A stretch of DNA of 64,000 nt, taken from the NCBI RefSeq assembly GCF_003260995.1, contig NZ_CP030040.1:2396501-2460500 (forward strand). The letters run 5' to 3'. How positions within the stretch are numbered: the stretch's first letter is position 1; the number at the start of each line of letters is the position of its first letter. Made by a program: the position numbers and the translations under genes. Below the pieces are notes generated by a model, which worked only from the letters and a program-made list of their open reading frames with translations, did no database searches and had not been told where the DNA came from. Positions 1 to 12,623 of the stretch are shown here, in pieces. The stretch is from Acetobacterium sp. KB-1. Its GTDB lineage: Bacteria; Bacillota; Clostridia; Eubacteriales; Eubacteriaceae.

Positions 1-353
1 AAAAGATAGGCCACAACGCCCATTTTACCCAGTACTCCTGCTGCTGATTCGGCAAATTTTCGGGAGTTATGCCGCGAGTCGTAGGCAATGACCACACCCT
101 TTTCCCAATTCTGAATGTCCTGACGGAGCAGATATTTCCCTAATCCATAGGTTACCTTTGCAACGGTATAAATATTCATCCGATTATTGCCGGTGCCCAT
201 TTTCCCCCGCATTCCGCCGGTTCCAAATTCCAAATCGGTGTAAAAGCGATCTTCAATTTCTTTTTCATCGGTAATGGCTTCCAGCTCCGACCGGAGTTCA
301 CGATCCAGTTCCGGCTGGTCTAGCCAGTTTTTATATGCTTTTTTATAATCCAT
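1..353 (-). CDS. pgcA: Phosphoglucomutase/phosphomannomutase (PgcA type), N-terminal part, cut by window edge
   Basis: Translating the reverse strand from the ATG at 351-353 gives about 117 residues that run off the left edge. They contain FGTGGMRGKMG and, later, VIAYDSRHNS. The latter is the alpha-D-phosphohexomutase active-site region, with the phospho-Ser expected in the SRH loop. The start MDYKKAYKNWL and the RFYTDLEFGTGG segment closely resemble the Bacillus PgcA family. The enzyme interconverts glucose-6-phosphate and glucose-1-phosphate in the cytoplasm. It is the third gene of a likely operon after ugd-like and galU, which makes pathway sense because glucose-1-P is the GalU substrate. 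A GGAG-type ribosome site lies just upstream of the ATG. The C-terminal two thirds are not visible, so completeness cannot be judged. Confidence 0.85.
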   Translation of the reverse strand, partial: MDYKKAYKNWLDQPELDRELRSELEAITDEKEIEDRFYTDLEFGTGGMRGKMGTGNNRMNIYTVAKVTYGLGKYLLRQDIQNWEKGVVIAYDSRHNSRKFAESAAGVLGKMGVVAYL

Positions 354-427
354 TAGTTTCCCTTTCTCCAACCCTTTTGGGGTGATCACACATAATCAAA
401 CCGCCCCTAACGATTAGCCTTGGCTGT

Positions 428-1303
428 TTATTTCGTGTTTAACACGCTTTCTAAGTACATTTTAAAGTCACTCCCCAGCTTGTCATCCCGCAAACCATAC
501 TCAACGGTAGCCTGTAGAAAGCCAAGCTTGTCGCCCACATCGTAACGTTTACCAATAAAATCATAGGCAAACATTTTTTCGATGGTTGCCAGGGTTTTGA
601 GCCCGTCAGTGAGTTGAATTTCCCCTCCGGCGCCCTTACCGGTGTGCTCTAGCACCTCAAATATTCCCGGGGTGATGATGTACCGCCCTAAAATTGCCAT
701 GGTCGATGGCGCTGTACCGATGGCCGGTTTTTCAATCAGATCATTGACCTGATAGACCCGATTCCCAACAGCATCTCCGGAAACGATGCCATATTTATTG
801 ACCTGGTCCAAAGCGACCTGTTGTACTCCGATGACTGACGCCCCATAAGTATTATAGATGTCAACCATTTGTTTGAGTGCCGGGTTTCTATCATTATAAA
901 CAATATCATCCCCCAGTACCACTGCAAAGGGTTCGTCCCCCACAAATTCTTTGGCGCAAAGCACCGCATGTCCCAAACCTTTGGCTTCTTTTTGACGCAC
1001 TGAAAAGATTTTTGCCATGTTCGTAATCGCTTCGACTTGCTCTAGCGCTGCGGTTTTCCCCCCAGCTTTTAACAACGCTTCCAGTTCTGGCACCTGATCA
1101 AAATGGTTGATGAGGCTTTCTTTATTCCGTCCATTGATAATCAATATTTCTTCAATGCCCGATGCAACAATTTCTTCAATAATATATTGGATCGTGGGTT
1201 TATCCACAATCGGTAGCATTTCTTTGGGTATCGACTTGGTGATCGGTAAAAACCGGGTGCCCAGTCCTGCTGCCGGAATAACTGCTTTACGCACTTTTTT
1301 CAT
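428..1303 (-). CDS. galU: UTP-glucose-1-phosphate uridylyltransferase
   Basis: The 291-residue protein makes UDP-glucose from UTP and glucose-1-phosphate. The N-terminal nucleotide-binding signature AGLGTRFLPITKSIPKEML (residues 12-30) is the classic GalU/HasC motif, and KPTIQYIIEE follows. VVLGDDIVY near residue 130 carries the metal-binding Asp, and LIEKPA is the sugar-phosphate binding element. Length is normal for bacterial GalU (about 290-300). An AAAGGAGAT ribosome site precedes the ATG. The stop of the upstream dehydrogenase-like gene lies one base away, so the two are translationally close. With pgcA downstream, this forms a route glucose-6-P to glucose-1-P to UDP-glucose, probably feeding cell-surface polysaccharide or glycolipid synthesis. 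Confidence 0.95.
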   Translation of the reverse strand: MKKVRKAVIPAAGLGTRFLPITKSIPKEMLPIVDKPTIQYIIEEIVASGIEEILIINGRNKESLINHFDQVPELEALLKAGGKTAALEQVEAITNMAKIFSVRQKEAKGLGHAVLCAKEFVGDEPFAVVLGDDIVYNDRNPALKQMVDIYNTYGASVIGVQQVALDQVNKYGIVSGDAVGNRVYQVNDLIEKPAIGTAPSTMAILGRYIITPGIFEVLEHTGKGAGGEIQLTDGLKTLATIEKMFAYDFIGKRYDVGDKLGFLQATVEYGLRDDKLGSDFKMYLESVLNTK

Positions 1304-1304
1304 C

Positions 1305-2636
1305 TTATTTTATCTCCTTTTCTGGAATCCCCAGACCTGAATAAACAAAGCCTTTTGGCGGATCTTCACCAAACAGATTTCTGAAGTCAAAGAAAAAGCG
1401 ATCCTTCATGACGCTCAAAACCCGCTCATGATCTATTCCTTTAAATTCCCGCCAGCTGGTGATGAGTACCAGGGCATCAGCTTTCTCGGCGGCATCATAG
1501 ACATCATGACAGTAGGTAATTTCATCCTTTTCGTTGTGTAATCGCCACTTGGCTTCCTGGCTTCCTTCGGGACAGTAAATTCTTATTTTAGCGCCACCAG
1601 TAACCAGGCCCTTAACGATATTAATCGACGGCGCTTCCCGCATGTCGGTGGTTTCCGGTTTGTAAGAAAGACCTAAAACGCCAATTGTTTTTCCTTCCAG
1701 GTTACCCAAAACCCTTTTGATTTTCTCCACCATTTTGTTCTTTTGTTTTTCATTGGCGAGAATTGCACCCTTGAGCACCATGAAGTCCTCGCCATAGGCT
1801 CTAGCAATTTCAACGAGAGCCTTCGAATCTTTGGGTAAGTCACTGCCACCATAGCCGGGACCCGCTTCTAAAAAGCCTGGCCCAATCCGCTCGTCCCGGC
1901 CCATACCATTGGAAACGTCAATGATATTGGCATTGGCATTCTCACAAAGTAAAGCCAACTCATTGATAAAGGAAAGTTTCGTCGCCAGAAAGGCATTCAC
2001 CCCGTATTTAATCATTTCCGCACTTTGAGGATCGGTAATTACATAATTTTCTTCTCTGACGTGAAGGGTATCATATAGCCTTTTTAAGCGTTCTACCGCC
2101 TCCAGAGAATCCGATCCGATCACAACCATATCCGGCACCAGACAATCCTTGATCATGGAACCCTTTCGGGCAAAATCCGGATTACTGATGACATCAAAGG
2201 GAATCTCGACCTCCCGATCGTCCAGGGCTTTTTTAATGGTTTGTTGTATGATTTGACAGGTGCCGGGGGGAACAGTTGACTTAATTACCACTGTTACATA
2301 GGACTCCATATGACTACCGATGCTTTGGGCTATCGGTTTCATAAACCGGAGATCGGGAAAATCACGTTCGTCCGTCGGCACTTCACAGGTAATAAAAATG
2401 ATTTCGCTTTTTTTGATGGCGTTTCGAATATTTGAACTAAAACACAATCGGCCAGTCGATACTGAAGTCGAAACCAACGCCTTTAACCCTGGCTCATAAA
2501 CAGGCAATTCGCCTTCATTAAGCATATCGATTGTTTCTTCATCTGTGTCAATGCAGCTAATATTGACGTCCGAATCTGATAAAACAGAACCATAGGTAAT
2601 TCCCAGAATGCCCAGTCCGATAATACAAATATTCAT
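1305..2636 (-). CDS. UDP-glucose/GDP-mannose dehydrogenase family protein with altered catalytic residues
   Basis: A 443-residue protein of the UDP-glucose 6-dehydrogenase fold. It has an N-terminal Rossmann motif GLGILG (residues 7-12), a central NAFLATKLSFINE helix, and a C-terminal Rossmann domain starting near GVLGLSYKPETTDMREAPS. Family members oxidise UDP-glucose to UDP-glucuronate using an invariant Cys in a GGSC(F/L)PKD motif and a catalytic Glu in a FLxEG motif. Here the first motif reads GGSDLPKD, placing Asp266 (codon GAC at 1839-1841) at the Cys position. The second reads FARKG, placing Lys158 (codon AAG, 2163-2165) at the Glu position. The Lys and Asn of the active site (K210, N214) and the Asp of PKD (D270) remain. 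I checked both codons on the nucleotide sequence. The genomic context (galU, pgcA) still points to UDP-glucose, but ordinary dehydrogenase activity is doubtful. Confidence 0.85.
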   Translation of the reverse strand: MNICIIGLGILGITYGSVLSDSDVNISCIDTDEETIDMLNEGELPVYEPGLKALVSTSVSTGRLCFSSNIRNAIKKSEIIFITCEVPTDERDFPDLRFMKPIAQSIGSHMESYVTVVIKSTVPPGTCQIIQQTIKKALDDREVEIPFDVISNPDFARKGSMIKDCLVPDMVVIGSDSLEAVERLKRLYDTLHVREENYVITDPQSAEMIKYGVNAFLATKLSFINELALLCENANANIIDVSNGMGRDERIGPGFLEAGPGYGGSDLPKDSKALVEIARAYGEDFMVLKGAILANEKQKNKMVEKIKRVLGNLEGKTIGVLGLSYKPETTDMREAPSINIVKGLVTGGAKIRIYCPEGSQEAKWRLHNEKDEITYCHDVYDAAEKADALVLITSWREFKGIDHERVLSVMKDRFFFDFRNLFGEDPPKGFVYSGLGIPEKEIK

Positions 2637-2736
2637 TCCTTATCCTCCGTTTACGATGGTTTTTTTATTGACGATACTCTTTATTTGATTTTTTGCTTCA
2701 TCGATTGACAAATAAAATTCTTATTTTTCAACTTAA

Positions 2737-2765
2737 ATTATAGCACAGAACAAGGGTCTTTAAAA
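2737..2765 (-). promoter_or_regulatory. Putative sigma-A promoter for the ugd-like/galU/pgcA operon
   Basis: Reading the minus strand, a perfect TATAAT (2737-2742) is preceded after 17 bases by TTTTAA (2760-2765), a weak match to the -35 consensus. It sits about 100 bases upstream of the ugd-like start codon and just past the terminator of the atp operon. A new promoter is expected at that position. Transcription would start near 2730. This is motif reading only. Confidence 0.5.
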
Positions 2766-2786
2766 CTAGCAACCCGATAAAAGCAC

Positions 2787-2829
2787 AAAAAGAAAGCCGA
2801 GATTCTAGACGAATCCCGGCTTTCTTTTT
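2787..2829 (-). terminator. Intrinsic terminator of the atp operon
   Basis: A 19-bp inverted repeat (2787-2805 and 2811-2829) with a five-base loop lies directly after the atpC stop codon. Its arms match except for one G:U-type position. The minus-strand transcript has a GC-rich core followed by TTTCTTTTT, a standard Rho-independent terminator. It separates the ATP synthase operon from the sugar-nucleotide operon. Confidence 0.9.
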
Positions 2830-2830
2830 G

Positions 2831-3232
2831 TTATAATTCTTTTTTTGTATTAATACGCGCAATTGCTCTTTTCAAGGCAACTTGAGCTCGGGCGGTATCG
2901 TATTTCTCATCTTGAATACGCTTAAGTGCCCGTTCTTTTGCTTCTTCTGCCCGTTTAAGATCAATTTCTTCCGGCCATTCAGCCGCATCGGTTAAAATAA
3001 TCGTCTCTCTGGGATTAATGGTGGCAACGCCTCCTAAAAGGGTGCCGCATTTTTTCTTCTTATCCGCAAAAATAATATTAAAGGTACCAATAGCCACGGT
3101 GGTAGTCAGCGGTGTATGCTCTGCCAGCACAGCCAATTCACCTTCTGATCCCCGGATGACAATACGCTCAATATCATCGTCAAAAAAAATCCCAGTCGGA
3201 GCAATGATTTTTAATCTGAACGTTTCAGCCAT
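2831..3232 (-). CDS. atpC: F1Fo ATP synthase epsilon subunit
   Basis: A 133-residue cytoplasmic subunit of the F1 central stalk that couples to gamma and the c ring and can inhibit ATP hydrolysis. The N-terminal beta-sandwich shows the family features LKIIAPTGIFFDDD, GSEGELAVLAEHTPL and GGVATINPRETIILTDAAEW. A C-terminal two-helix region rich in Ala, Arg and Lys (from about residue 88) follows. Length and domain order are normal. It is the last gene of the atp operon, 15 bases after atpD, and is followed at once by the terminator. Confidence 0.95.
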   Translation of the reverse strand: MAETFRLKIIAPTGIFFDDDIERIVIRGSEGELAVLAEHTPLTTTVAIGTFNIIFADKKKKCGTLLGGVATINPRETIILTDAAEWPEEIDLKRAEEAKERALKRIQDEKYDTARAQVALKRAIARINTKKEL

Positions 3233-3247
3233 TAAAACTCACCTCAA

Positions 3248-4651
<1,404 letters not shown>

Positions 4652-4730
4652 CTATAACCTCCTTGTGCAAATTAATTTGCACTCATAATTTTCTGTCCCG
4701 GCAGGAATTGTGATCCTGCTTTATGCATTT

Positions 4731-5621
4731 TTATCTCAGTGCTTCCGCTCCGCCGACAATTTCAGAAATTTCCTGAGTAATCGCCGCCTGACGGACACGG
4801 TTGTATTTAAGTGTTAAACCATCAATCATCTCATTAGCATTAGTCGTCGCCGATTCCATCGCAGTTCGACGGGCCCCTTGTTCACTGGCAGCACTTTCGA
4901 TCATTGAACCATAAACCGTACTACTGACAAAATTGGGAATCAAAAGACCGAGCAGTTCTTCCGGTTCCGGTTCATAAGCCATAATCGTCAATTCTGAATC
5001 GATCACGGCCACTTCTCCCGCTCCGTCTTTTTCTTCCGGTTTTAAGTCTTCAGCACTAATCGGAAGCAGTTTCATCAACTGTGCATGCTGAGCGATTGTT
5101 GAAACAAATTTAGTATAGGCTATATATACTTCATCATAATCGCCATTTTTAAAACCTTCCATTACAACCCCTGTGATTTCTTTTGCATTAAAAAACGTGG
5201 GTCGTTCGGAAATTCCAAGATATTCACCCTGGATGTCATAATAACGGTTTCTGAAATGATCGCGGCCACGGGAACCCACCGTATAAATAACAGCATCTTC
5301 TTTATTGGCAACATGATCTTCAACCAATTTGGCAACATTCACATTATAGCCGCCGGCTAATCCTTTATCCCCAGTTATGACGATATAGGCAACTTTTTTG
5401 ACTTCACGCTGCTTCATGTAGATATTTCGTGTATTTCCGCTTTTCTCGACAATGCGTCCCATACTTTCAATCATGGCCTCAAAATAAGGGCGACGGCCTT
5501 CGGCAAGCTCACGACTTTTTCGCAACTTTGCTGAAGCCACCAATTCCATGGCATGGGTGATTTGCTTGGTACTGTTTACACTTTTTATCCGACGTTTAAT
5601 ATCTTGTACATTTTCTGCCAC
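4731..5621 (-). CDS. atpG: F1Fo ATP synthase gamma subunit
   Basis: A 296-residue central rotor shaft. The conserved N-terminal helix (DIKRRIKSVNSTKQITHAMELVAS from residue 6) and the C-terminal helix (SATTNANEMIDGLTLKYNRVRQAAITQEI) form the coiled coil that turns inside alpha3beta3. The middle Rossmann-like domain includes ITGDKGLAGGYN. Length is within the normal range. The gene lies between atpA (23 bases upstream) and atpD (82 bases downstream). Confidence 0.96.
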   Translation of the reverse strand: MAENVQDIKRRIKSVNSTKQITHAMELVASAKLRKSRELAEGRRPYFEAMIESMGRIVEKSGNTRNIYMKQREVKKVAYIVITGDKGLAGGYNVNVAKLVEDHVANKEDAVIYTVGSRGRDHFRNRYYDIQGEYLGISERPTFFNAKEITGVVMEGFKNGDYDEVYIAYTKFVSTIAQHAQLMKLLPISAEDLKPEEKDGAGEVAVIDSELTIMAYEPEPEELLGLLIPNFVSSTVYGSMIESAASEQGARRTAMESATTNANEMIDGLTLKYNRVRQAAITQEISEIVGGAEALR

Positions 5622-5644
5622 TCGAAATCACCTCCGCTGACAAT

Positions 5645-7159
<1,515 letters not shown>

Positions 7160-7169
7160 TCACCTCTTT

Positions 7170-7712
7170 TTATTGTAGTCTTAAACTATTCATTTGTGTT
7201 TTCATTTGATCTAACTGATTTCTGATACTCCCGTCAATAACCTGGCCCCCAACATAAACCACAGCGCCGCCTAAAATTGATGCATCAATGACATTTTCTA
7301 GAATCACTTTTTTACTAAAGCGCTTTGCCAGATTTTCTTCTAGCGCAATCCGAAGGGCTTCGTCCAGGGGTACAACAGTCAATACCCGGGCTTCAACTAA
7401 ACCTCTATGCTCGTTACACTGAGCTTTAAAGTCATCATAAATTTCAAAAATATTTTCAAATCGACCTTTGTCCACAAGAATCTTCAAGTAATTCTTAACA
7501 TACTGACTAGAAACAGTTTCGAACACGCGCAGTAAAATCCCTTTTTTTTCATCGCTATTCAATGATGGTGTTAAGATGAGATTCAGCAGATTCTTTTCTG
7601 ATCGAACCAAATCAACAACACCGGTAAAATCTGCAAGTATTTCTTCAATCTGATTGTGCTCATCAGCCACCAGAAATAGAGCATGGGCATATTTTCTTGC
7701 AACTAAACTCAT
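7170..7712 (-). CDS. atpH: F1Fo ATP synthase delta subunit
   Basis: A 180-residue peripheral-stalk subunit linking the b subunits to the top of F1. The sequence shows the OSCP/delta pattern: an N-terminal helical domain starting VARKYAHALFLVADE, and a C-terminal part with EARVLTVVPLD, SILGGAVVYVGGQVIDGSIRNQLDQMK. Length is typical. Its ATG overlaps the atpF stop by four bases, indicating translational coupling. Confidence 0.95.
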   Translation of the reverse strand: MSLVARKYAHALFLVADEHNQIEEILADFTGVVDLVRSEKNLLNLILTPSLNSDEKKGILLRVFETVSSQYVKNYLKILVDKGRFENIFEIYDDFKAQCNEHRGLVEARVLTVVPLDEALRIALEENLAKRFSKKVILENVIDASILGGAVVYVGGQVIDGSIRNQLDQMKTQMNSLRLQ

Positions 7713-8215
7713 TTAGCTTCCCCTACCTTATCGATAAAGTCCAAAATCATTTTTTCGTGTTGTTTTTGATCCATGGATTCGTGAATTATTTTTTCCGCCG
7801 CAAAGAGCGAAAGGTCGACAATGTTAGATTTTACTTCGTTCATTGCCTTGCGTTTTTCGAGTTCAATTTCCTGCATCGCTTTTTCGATGACTAATTTCGC
7901 ATCCTCATGCGCTTTTTCGATGATCTCGTGTTTTTGAGCCTGCGCTTCCACATTTGCATCCCGGATAATTTCCCGCTCTTTCAAACGGATATCAGCCAGT
8001 AAACCTTCATATTCCTGCTTCAGCTTTGCAGCTTCAGCATTTTTTTCACTCGCTCCTGCGATTTCAGCAGAAATATCATCTTGTCTTTTGGCAAGAATAT
8101 CTTTAACTTTTTCATAAAAGAAATGTTTCAAGATTAAAAAGAAAATAATAAAGTTTACGACCGTTGCCAATAAAACCATTAAGTCTATTCCAACTAAGCC
8201 AGCGTATTCAATCAT
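7709..8215 (-). CDS. atpF: F1Fo ATP synthase b subunit
   Basis: A 168-residue membrane-anchored stator. An N-terminal transmembrane helix (VGIDLMVLLATVVNFIIFFLILKHFFY, about residues 8-34) is followed by a long charged coiled coil running to the C-terminus, as expected for the b dimer. Only one b gene is present, as in other Firmicutes. It lies 62 bases after the last c-subunit gene and overlaps atpH by four bases. Confidence 0.95.
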   Translation of the reverse strand: MIEYAGLVGIDLMVLLATVVNFIIFFLILKHFFYEKVKDILAKRQDDISAEIAGASEKNAEAAKLKQEYEGLLADIRLKEREIIRDANVEAQAQKHEIIEKAHEDAKLVIEKAMQEIELEKRKAMNEVKSNIVDLSLFAAEKIIHESMDQKQHEKMILDFIDKVGEAK

Positions 8216-8277
8216 AATGTTATATCCCCCTTTCTAAATTCATCTGCTTTGAAGTATTTCATTACAAAATCACCTAT

Positions 8278-8544
<267 letters not shown>

Positions 8545-8578
8545 TTATCAATTGATAATTTTATTTTTTTTGTGTGTA

Positions 8579-8845
<267 letters not shown>

Positions 8846-8871
8846 TTAAGTTAACACACAAAACCGATCTT

Positions 8872-9438
<567 letters not shown>

Positions 9439-9441
9439 TCA

Positions 9442-10104
9442 TCAATCCATCGCCATTGAAATAAATACCATGGTTAACATTGTAAAGATAAAACTTTGCA
9501 ATAATCCAGAGAAAATATCAAAATAAAAATGGAACGGAATCGGAATCACTGCTGCGAAAAACATAAATCCCGTTAACGCCGTGTAAAGCAACGACATGAT
9601 GATTAAACCACCTAACATGTTTCCGAAAAGACGGAACGATAATGAAACCGGGTTTGCCAATTCTCCGATGATATTAATCGGTAGTAAGAATGGCATTGGC
9701 TCAAGGTATCCCTTGAGGTACCCACCCAGGCCTTTTGATTTTAGACCAAAGAACTGGGTCATAAAAAATGTCATCAAAGCCAGGCCAACGGTACAGTTTA
9801 AATCGGCTGTCGGAGATCTCAGACCATAGATTCCAGACGTGTTCGAAAACGCGAGAAACATGATTAGCGCCAGCATGTATGGTGCAAATCCCATTTTATC
9901 TTTTCCCATCGTTTGTCCGACCAAATTGTCCATAGCCGTGACAATGGTTTCAGCAATGACTTGGGCTTTACCTGGACGTTTTTGCATATTTTTTGTTAAA
10001 ATAGCACATACCACCAGAATCATCGCCATGATTATCCAGGTGTTCACAAGCGTCTGCGTAATTGGGAGTCCAAAGAGCTCCCCGTAAATTTTTGGGCCTT
10101 CCAT
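9442..10104 (-). CDS. atpB: F1Fo ATP synthase a subunit
   Basis: A 220-residue membrane subunit providing the ion half-channels. The essential stator arginine is Arg158 in NPVSLSFRLFGNMLGG. Five to six hydrophobic segments are evident, and MAMILVVCAILTKNM forms the first. Length is at the short end for the family but normal for clostridial a subunits. It lies between atpI and atpE1. Confidence 0.95.
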   Translation of the reverse strand: MEGPKIYGELFGLPITQTLVNTWIIMAMILVVCAILTKNMQKRPGKAQVIAETIVTAMDNLVGQTMGKDKMGFAPYMLALIMFLAFSNTSGIYGLRSPTADLNCTVGLALMTFFMTQFFGLKSKGLGGYLKGYLEPMPFLLPINIIGELANPVSLSFRLFGNMLGGLIIMSLLYTALTGFMFFAAVIPIPFHFYFDIFSGLLQSFIFTMLTMVFISMAMD

Positions 10105-10169
10105 TGTTTTTTCACCTCATTGTCCAGGCGCTTTAGTTTGTTAAACCGCCTATTGTGTTTTTGGATTTT

Positions 10170-10583
10170 TTACGCCTTATTAATCAAGACGTTTTTTTTT
10201 GATGCTTTTGATACTGTTGTATTGATTAAAACTGAAATCTTCACGGCAACTAAACCAAGGATCACACCGACGATGTTTACCCAGGGATTAATAATTGCCA
10301 CATATATAACAACACCGGTTAATAGGTATCTCAAAAAATATCTGGTCTGAACATATTTTTGAGCCCTCGCCGATGGCATTTTCATTGCCTTGTCAAAAGT
10401 TAATTGCATTAATCTGAAATTGAGGATGCTGTAAGCGCCCCCAAAGAGAACCCCTAACACAAAGAAAAGTGGCTCTTTCGCCAAAAAACCAAATAGCATT
10501 AATCCCAGGCAGACGAATCCGCCATCAACCATTATTTTTGTTTCTAAAGATAGGTTCTTAAAAATCTTTATCGTTTTCATCAT
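10170..10583 (-). CDS. atpI: ATP synthase subunit I (AtpI)
   Basis: A 137-residue membrane protein with about four hydrophobic segments (for example FVCLGLMLFGFLA, FFVLGVLFGGAYSILN, YLLTGVVIYVAII, VGVILGLVAVKISVLI). It lies immediately before atpB. AtpI proteins are assembly factors, often for the c ring. There are two tandem ATG codons (10581-10583 and 10578-10580), and either could be used. The gene starts inside the 3' end of the upstream atpZ-like gene (26-base overlap), suggesting coupled translation. Confidence 0.85.
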   Translation of the reverse strand: MMKTIKIFKNLSLETKIMVDGGFVCLGLMLFGFLAKEPLFFVLGVLFGGAYSILNFRLMQLTFDKAMKMPSARAQKYVQTRYFLRYLLTGVVIYVAIINPWVNIVGVILGLVAVKISVLINTTVSKASKKNVLINKA

Positions 10584-10893
10584 TTTCCCTTTTTACCTGA
10601 TCCCGGTATTCTTGAGCACGTTTTTTATCCTGTTCTTTTTCTTCCTCTGTTTTGTTCTCGGCGTCTCTTTTTAGCGCCTTTTCACTCATTCGCAGGGGAA
10701 TCACATACAAGTTTCTCAGACCGGCCATAACACCCACCACCGCTAAAATAATTACCAGCAGATTGCCCGTATGAAAATAGAAATCAAGAACCTTGCCAAT
10801 CACAATCATCATCCCCACCGGGACAAGCACTGAGATCCCAATCTGAGAAATCATGGCCAGGTATTTATAAGGCTTTTCCTTTCCTCTTTTCAT
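10558..10893 (-). CDS. atpZ: AtpZ/AtpI-like membrane protein, first gene of atp operon
   Basis: A 111-residue protein with two membrane helices (ISQIGISVLVPVGMMIVIGKVLDFYF and LLVIILAVVGVMAGLRNLYV) and a highly charged C-terminal tail. This is the AtpZ/AtpI pattern, a small protein that commonly opens F-type operons and is linked to Mg2+ or assembly of the ring. I place the start at the ATG that follows GGAG by five bases. Two in-frame GTG codons lie just upstream and would add two residues. No strong sigma-A promoter is obvious in the AT-rich 170 bases before it. Confidence 0.75.
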   Translation of the reverse strand: MKRGKEKPYKYLAMISQIGISVLVPVGMMIVIGKVLDFYFHTGNLLVIILAVVGVMAGLRNLYVIPLRMSEKALKRDAENKTEEEKEQDKKRAQEYRDQVKRENDENDKDF

Positions 10894-11069
10894 CACCACT
10901 CCAATATATAAGTATTTTTTTGTCGTGAATCTGTCTTTTTTAGTGAATTAGTTTGTTAATAAATCTACAATTCCATTAAAAAGACTAATATTTATCTTTT
11001 TTCGTGAAATCTTTTACATATAGTATCACAATTTGATAGACGTGTATATACAGCAATCCGCTTTTTTTG

Positions 11070-11519
11070 TTATTTTGAATATTTTTTTTCGATCGCGGTA
11101 ATCCCATCAATACGACGTTGATGACGGCCTCCGGCAAACGCCGTTTCCAACCAGATCTTAACGATCCGCATGGCCAGGCCCTCTCCTAAAACCCGGGCGC
11201 CCAACACCAATACATTAGCATTATTGTGTTCTCTTGACATTTCTGCCATAAACTCATTGGTACATAATGCTGCCCGTATTCCCGGCACCTTGTTAACCGC
11301 CATGGAAATACCTAAGCCGGTTCCACAGATCGCGATTCCCCGTTCACAGTCACCAAAGCTGACCGCTTCGCCAACTCGTTCCCCATAAATGGGATAGTCA
11401 CATGAATCAACGGTATCCGTTCCAAAATCGACGACCTCATGACCCTGCTCAATTAAAAACGGTTTAATGGTTTCTTTTAAACCCAAGCCGCCATGATCCG
11501 AACCTATTGCAATTTTCAT
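11070..11519 (-). CDS. rpiB: Ribose-5-phosphate isomerase B
   Basis: A 149-residue RpiB/LacAB-family enzyme interconverting ribose-5-P and ribulose-5-P. The start IAIGSDHGGLGLKE carries the conserved DHGG. The catalytic Cys is in GIAICGTGLGISM and NKVPGIRAALC follows. HNNANVLVLGARV is the other signature. Length is typical. It lies 15 bases after the tsaC-type gene and appears co-transcribed with it. No hairpin with a T-run separates it from the atp operon. Confidence 0.93.
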   Translation of the reverse strand: MKIAIGSDHGGLGLKETIKPFLIEQGHEVVDFGTDTVDSCDYPIYGERVGEAVSFGDCERGIAICGTGLGISMAVNKVPGIRAALCTNEFMAEMSREHNNANVLVLGARVLGEGLAMRIVKIWLETAFAGGRHQRRIDGITAIEKKYSK

Positions 11520-11534
11520 AATACTTCCTTCCTG

Positions 11535-12581
11535 TTATATAAAGGTATAGCCAGCCGCTTTATACAGCCGATTAATTAAGGCCAATGTTTCATTATCCAG
11601 CGGAATATCCTCTGCATAGATCTTTTCAACCCCAAGCTCATCAAAGGTCCGGAGCCGGGAAAAAAGATTTTTTGACATCTCCCTGGGATCATTTCGGCTT
11701 CCCAGCGAAATAATCAGGCCCTCCCGATAACACCCCATCGTTTCATCGCTGGCCAATACCCCAATCGTCATGGGATTTCCCTTGTAGTGAGAAAGTGCCC
11801 TGGTGATTTTCTCGCAAATCTCTTCTGACGTTCCCTTAACAACGACCAGATCCCCCTTGGGCGAATAGTGGGTGTATTTCATCCCGGGTGACGCGATCTT
11901 TTCCGGCACTACATTTTGGGTCACATTGGTGGAAACTGCGACCTGGCCTAAAACCTCTCGGAGTTCTGCCAGGGTAACATCCCCGGGCCTTAGTACCATC
12001 GGCGGTTCGACGGTCATATCGATAACCGTCGATTCCAAACCCAGTTCGGTATCGGACGATAAAATAATACCGTCAACCCGCCCATCCAGGTCCTCAAGCA
12101 CATGTTTTCCCTGCGTCGGACTGGGGCGGCCGGATCGATTGGCGCTGGGGGCGGCAATCGGGCAACCAGCCATTTTGATAAATGCCTGGGCAATGGGGTG
12201 ATCCGGAAATCTTACCCCAACCGTATTTAAGCCTCCCGTCACCACAGCGGGAATTGTAACTGCCTTTTCCATGACGATGGTTAGTGGACCGGGCCAAAAA
12301 GCCTTCATCAATCGTTCCGCCTTTTCAGGAATCGCGGCAACCAACGGCCCCACTGCATCCAGACTGGCGATGTGAACAATCAGCGGATTATCGTCCGGCC
12401 GGCCCTTGGCTTCAAATATTTTTTTGATGGCCAGGGGATTGAAGGCATCTCCCCCCAATCCGTAAACCGTTTCCGTCGGAAAAACAACTGTTCCGCCAGC
12501 CTTAATAAAAGCGGCGGCTGTTTCTAAATCACTTAACGCCGCATCATTAATGTTTTCGATCGTTATTATTTTGCTTTTCAT
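11535..12581 (-). CDS. tsaC: L-threonylcarbamoyladenylate synthase (TsaC/Sua5 type)
   Basis: A 348-residue protein that makes threonylcarbamoyl-AMP for the t6A37 tRNA modification, from threonine, bicarbonate and ATP. The YrdC domain (residues about 15-210) shows GGTVVFPTETVYGLGGDA, KGRPDDNPLIVH and APSANRSGRPSPT. An extra C-terminal Sua5 domain of about 120 residues follows, so this is the long Sua5/YwlC form. Neighbour rpiB is a common partner in Clostridia. Confidence 0.92.
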   Translation of the reverse strand: MKSKIITIENINDAALSDLETAAAFIKAGGTVVFPTETVYGLGGDAFNPLAIKKIFEAKGRPDDNPLIVHIASLDAVGPLVAAIPEKAERLMKAFWPGPLTIVMEKAVTIPAVVTGGLNTVGVRFPDHPIAQAFIKMAGCPIAAPSANRSGRPSPTQGKHVLEDLDGRVDGIILSSDTELGLESTVIDMTVEPPMVLRPGDVTLAELREVLGQVAVSTNVTQNVVPEKIASPGMKYTHYSPKGDLVVVKGTSEEICEKITRALSHYKGNPMTIGVLASDETMGCYREGLIISLGSRNDPREMSKNLFSRLRTFDELGVEKIYAEDIPLDNETLALINRLYKAAGYTFI

Positions 12582-12623
12582 GATTTGTTCCTATTATTCT
12601 TAATCCGTTTTAACACCGGTTTT

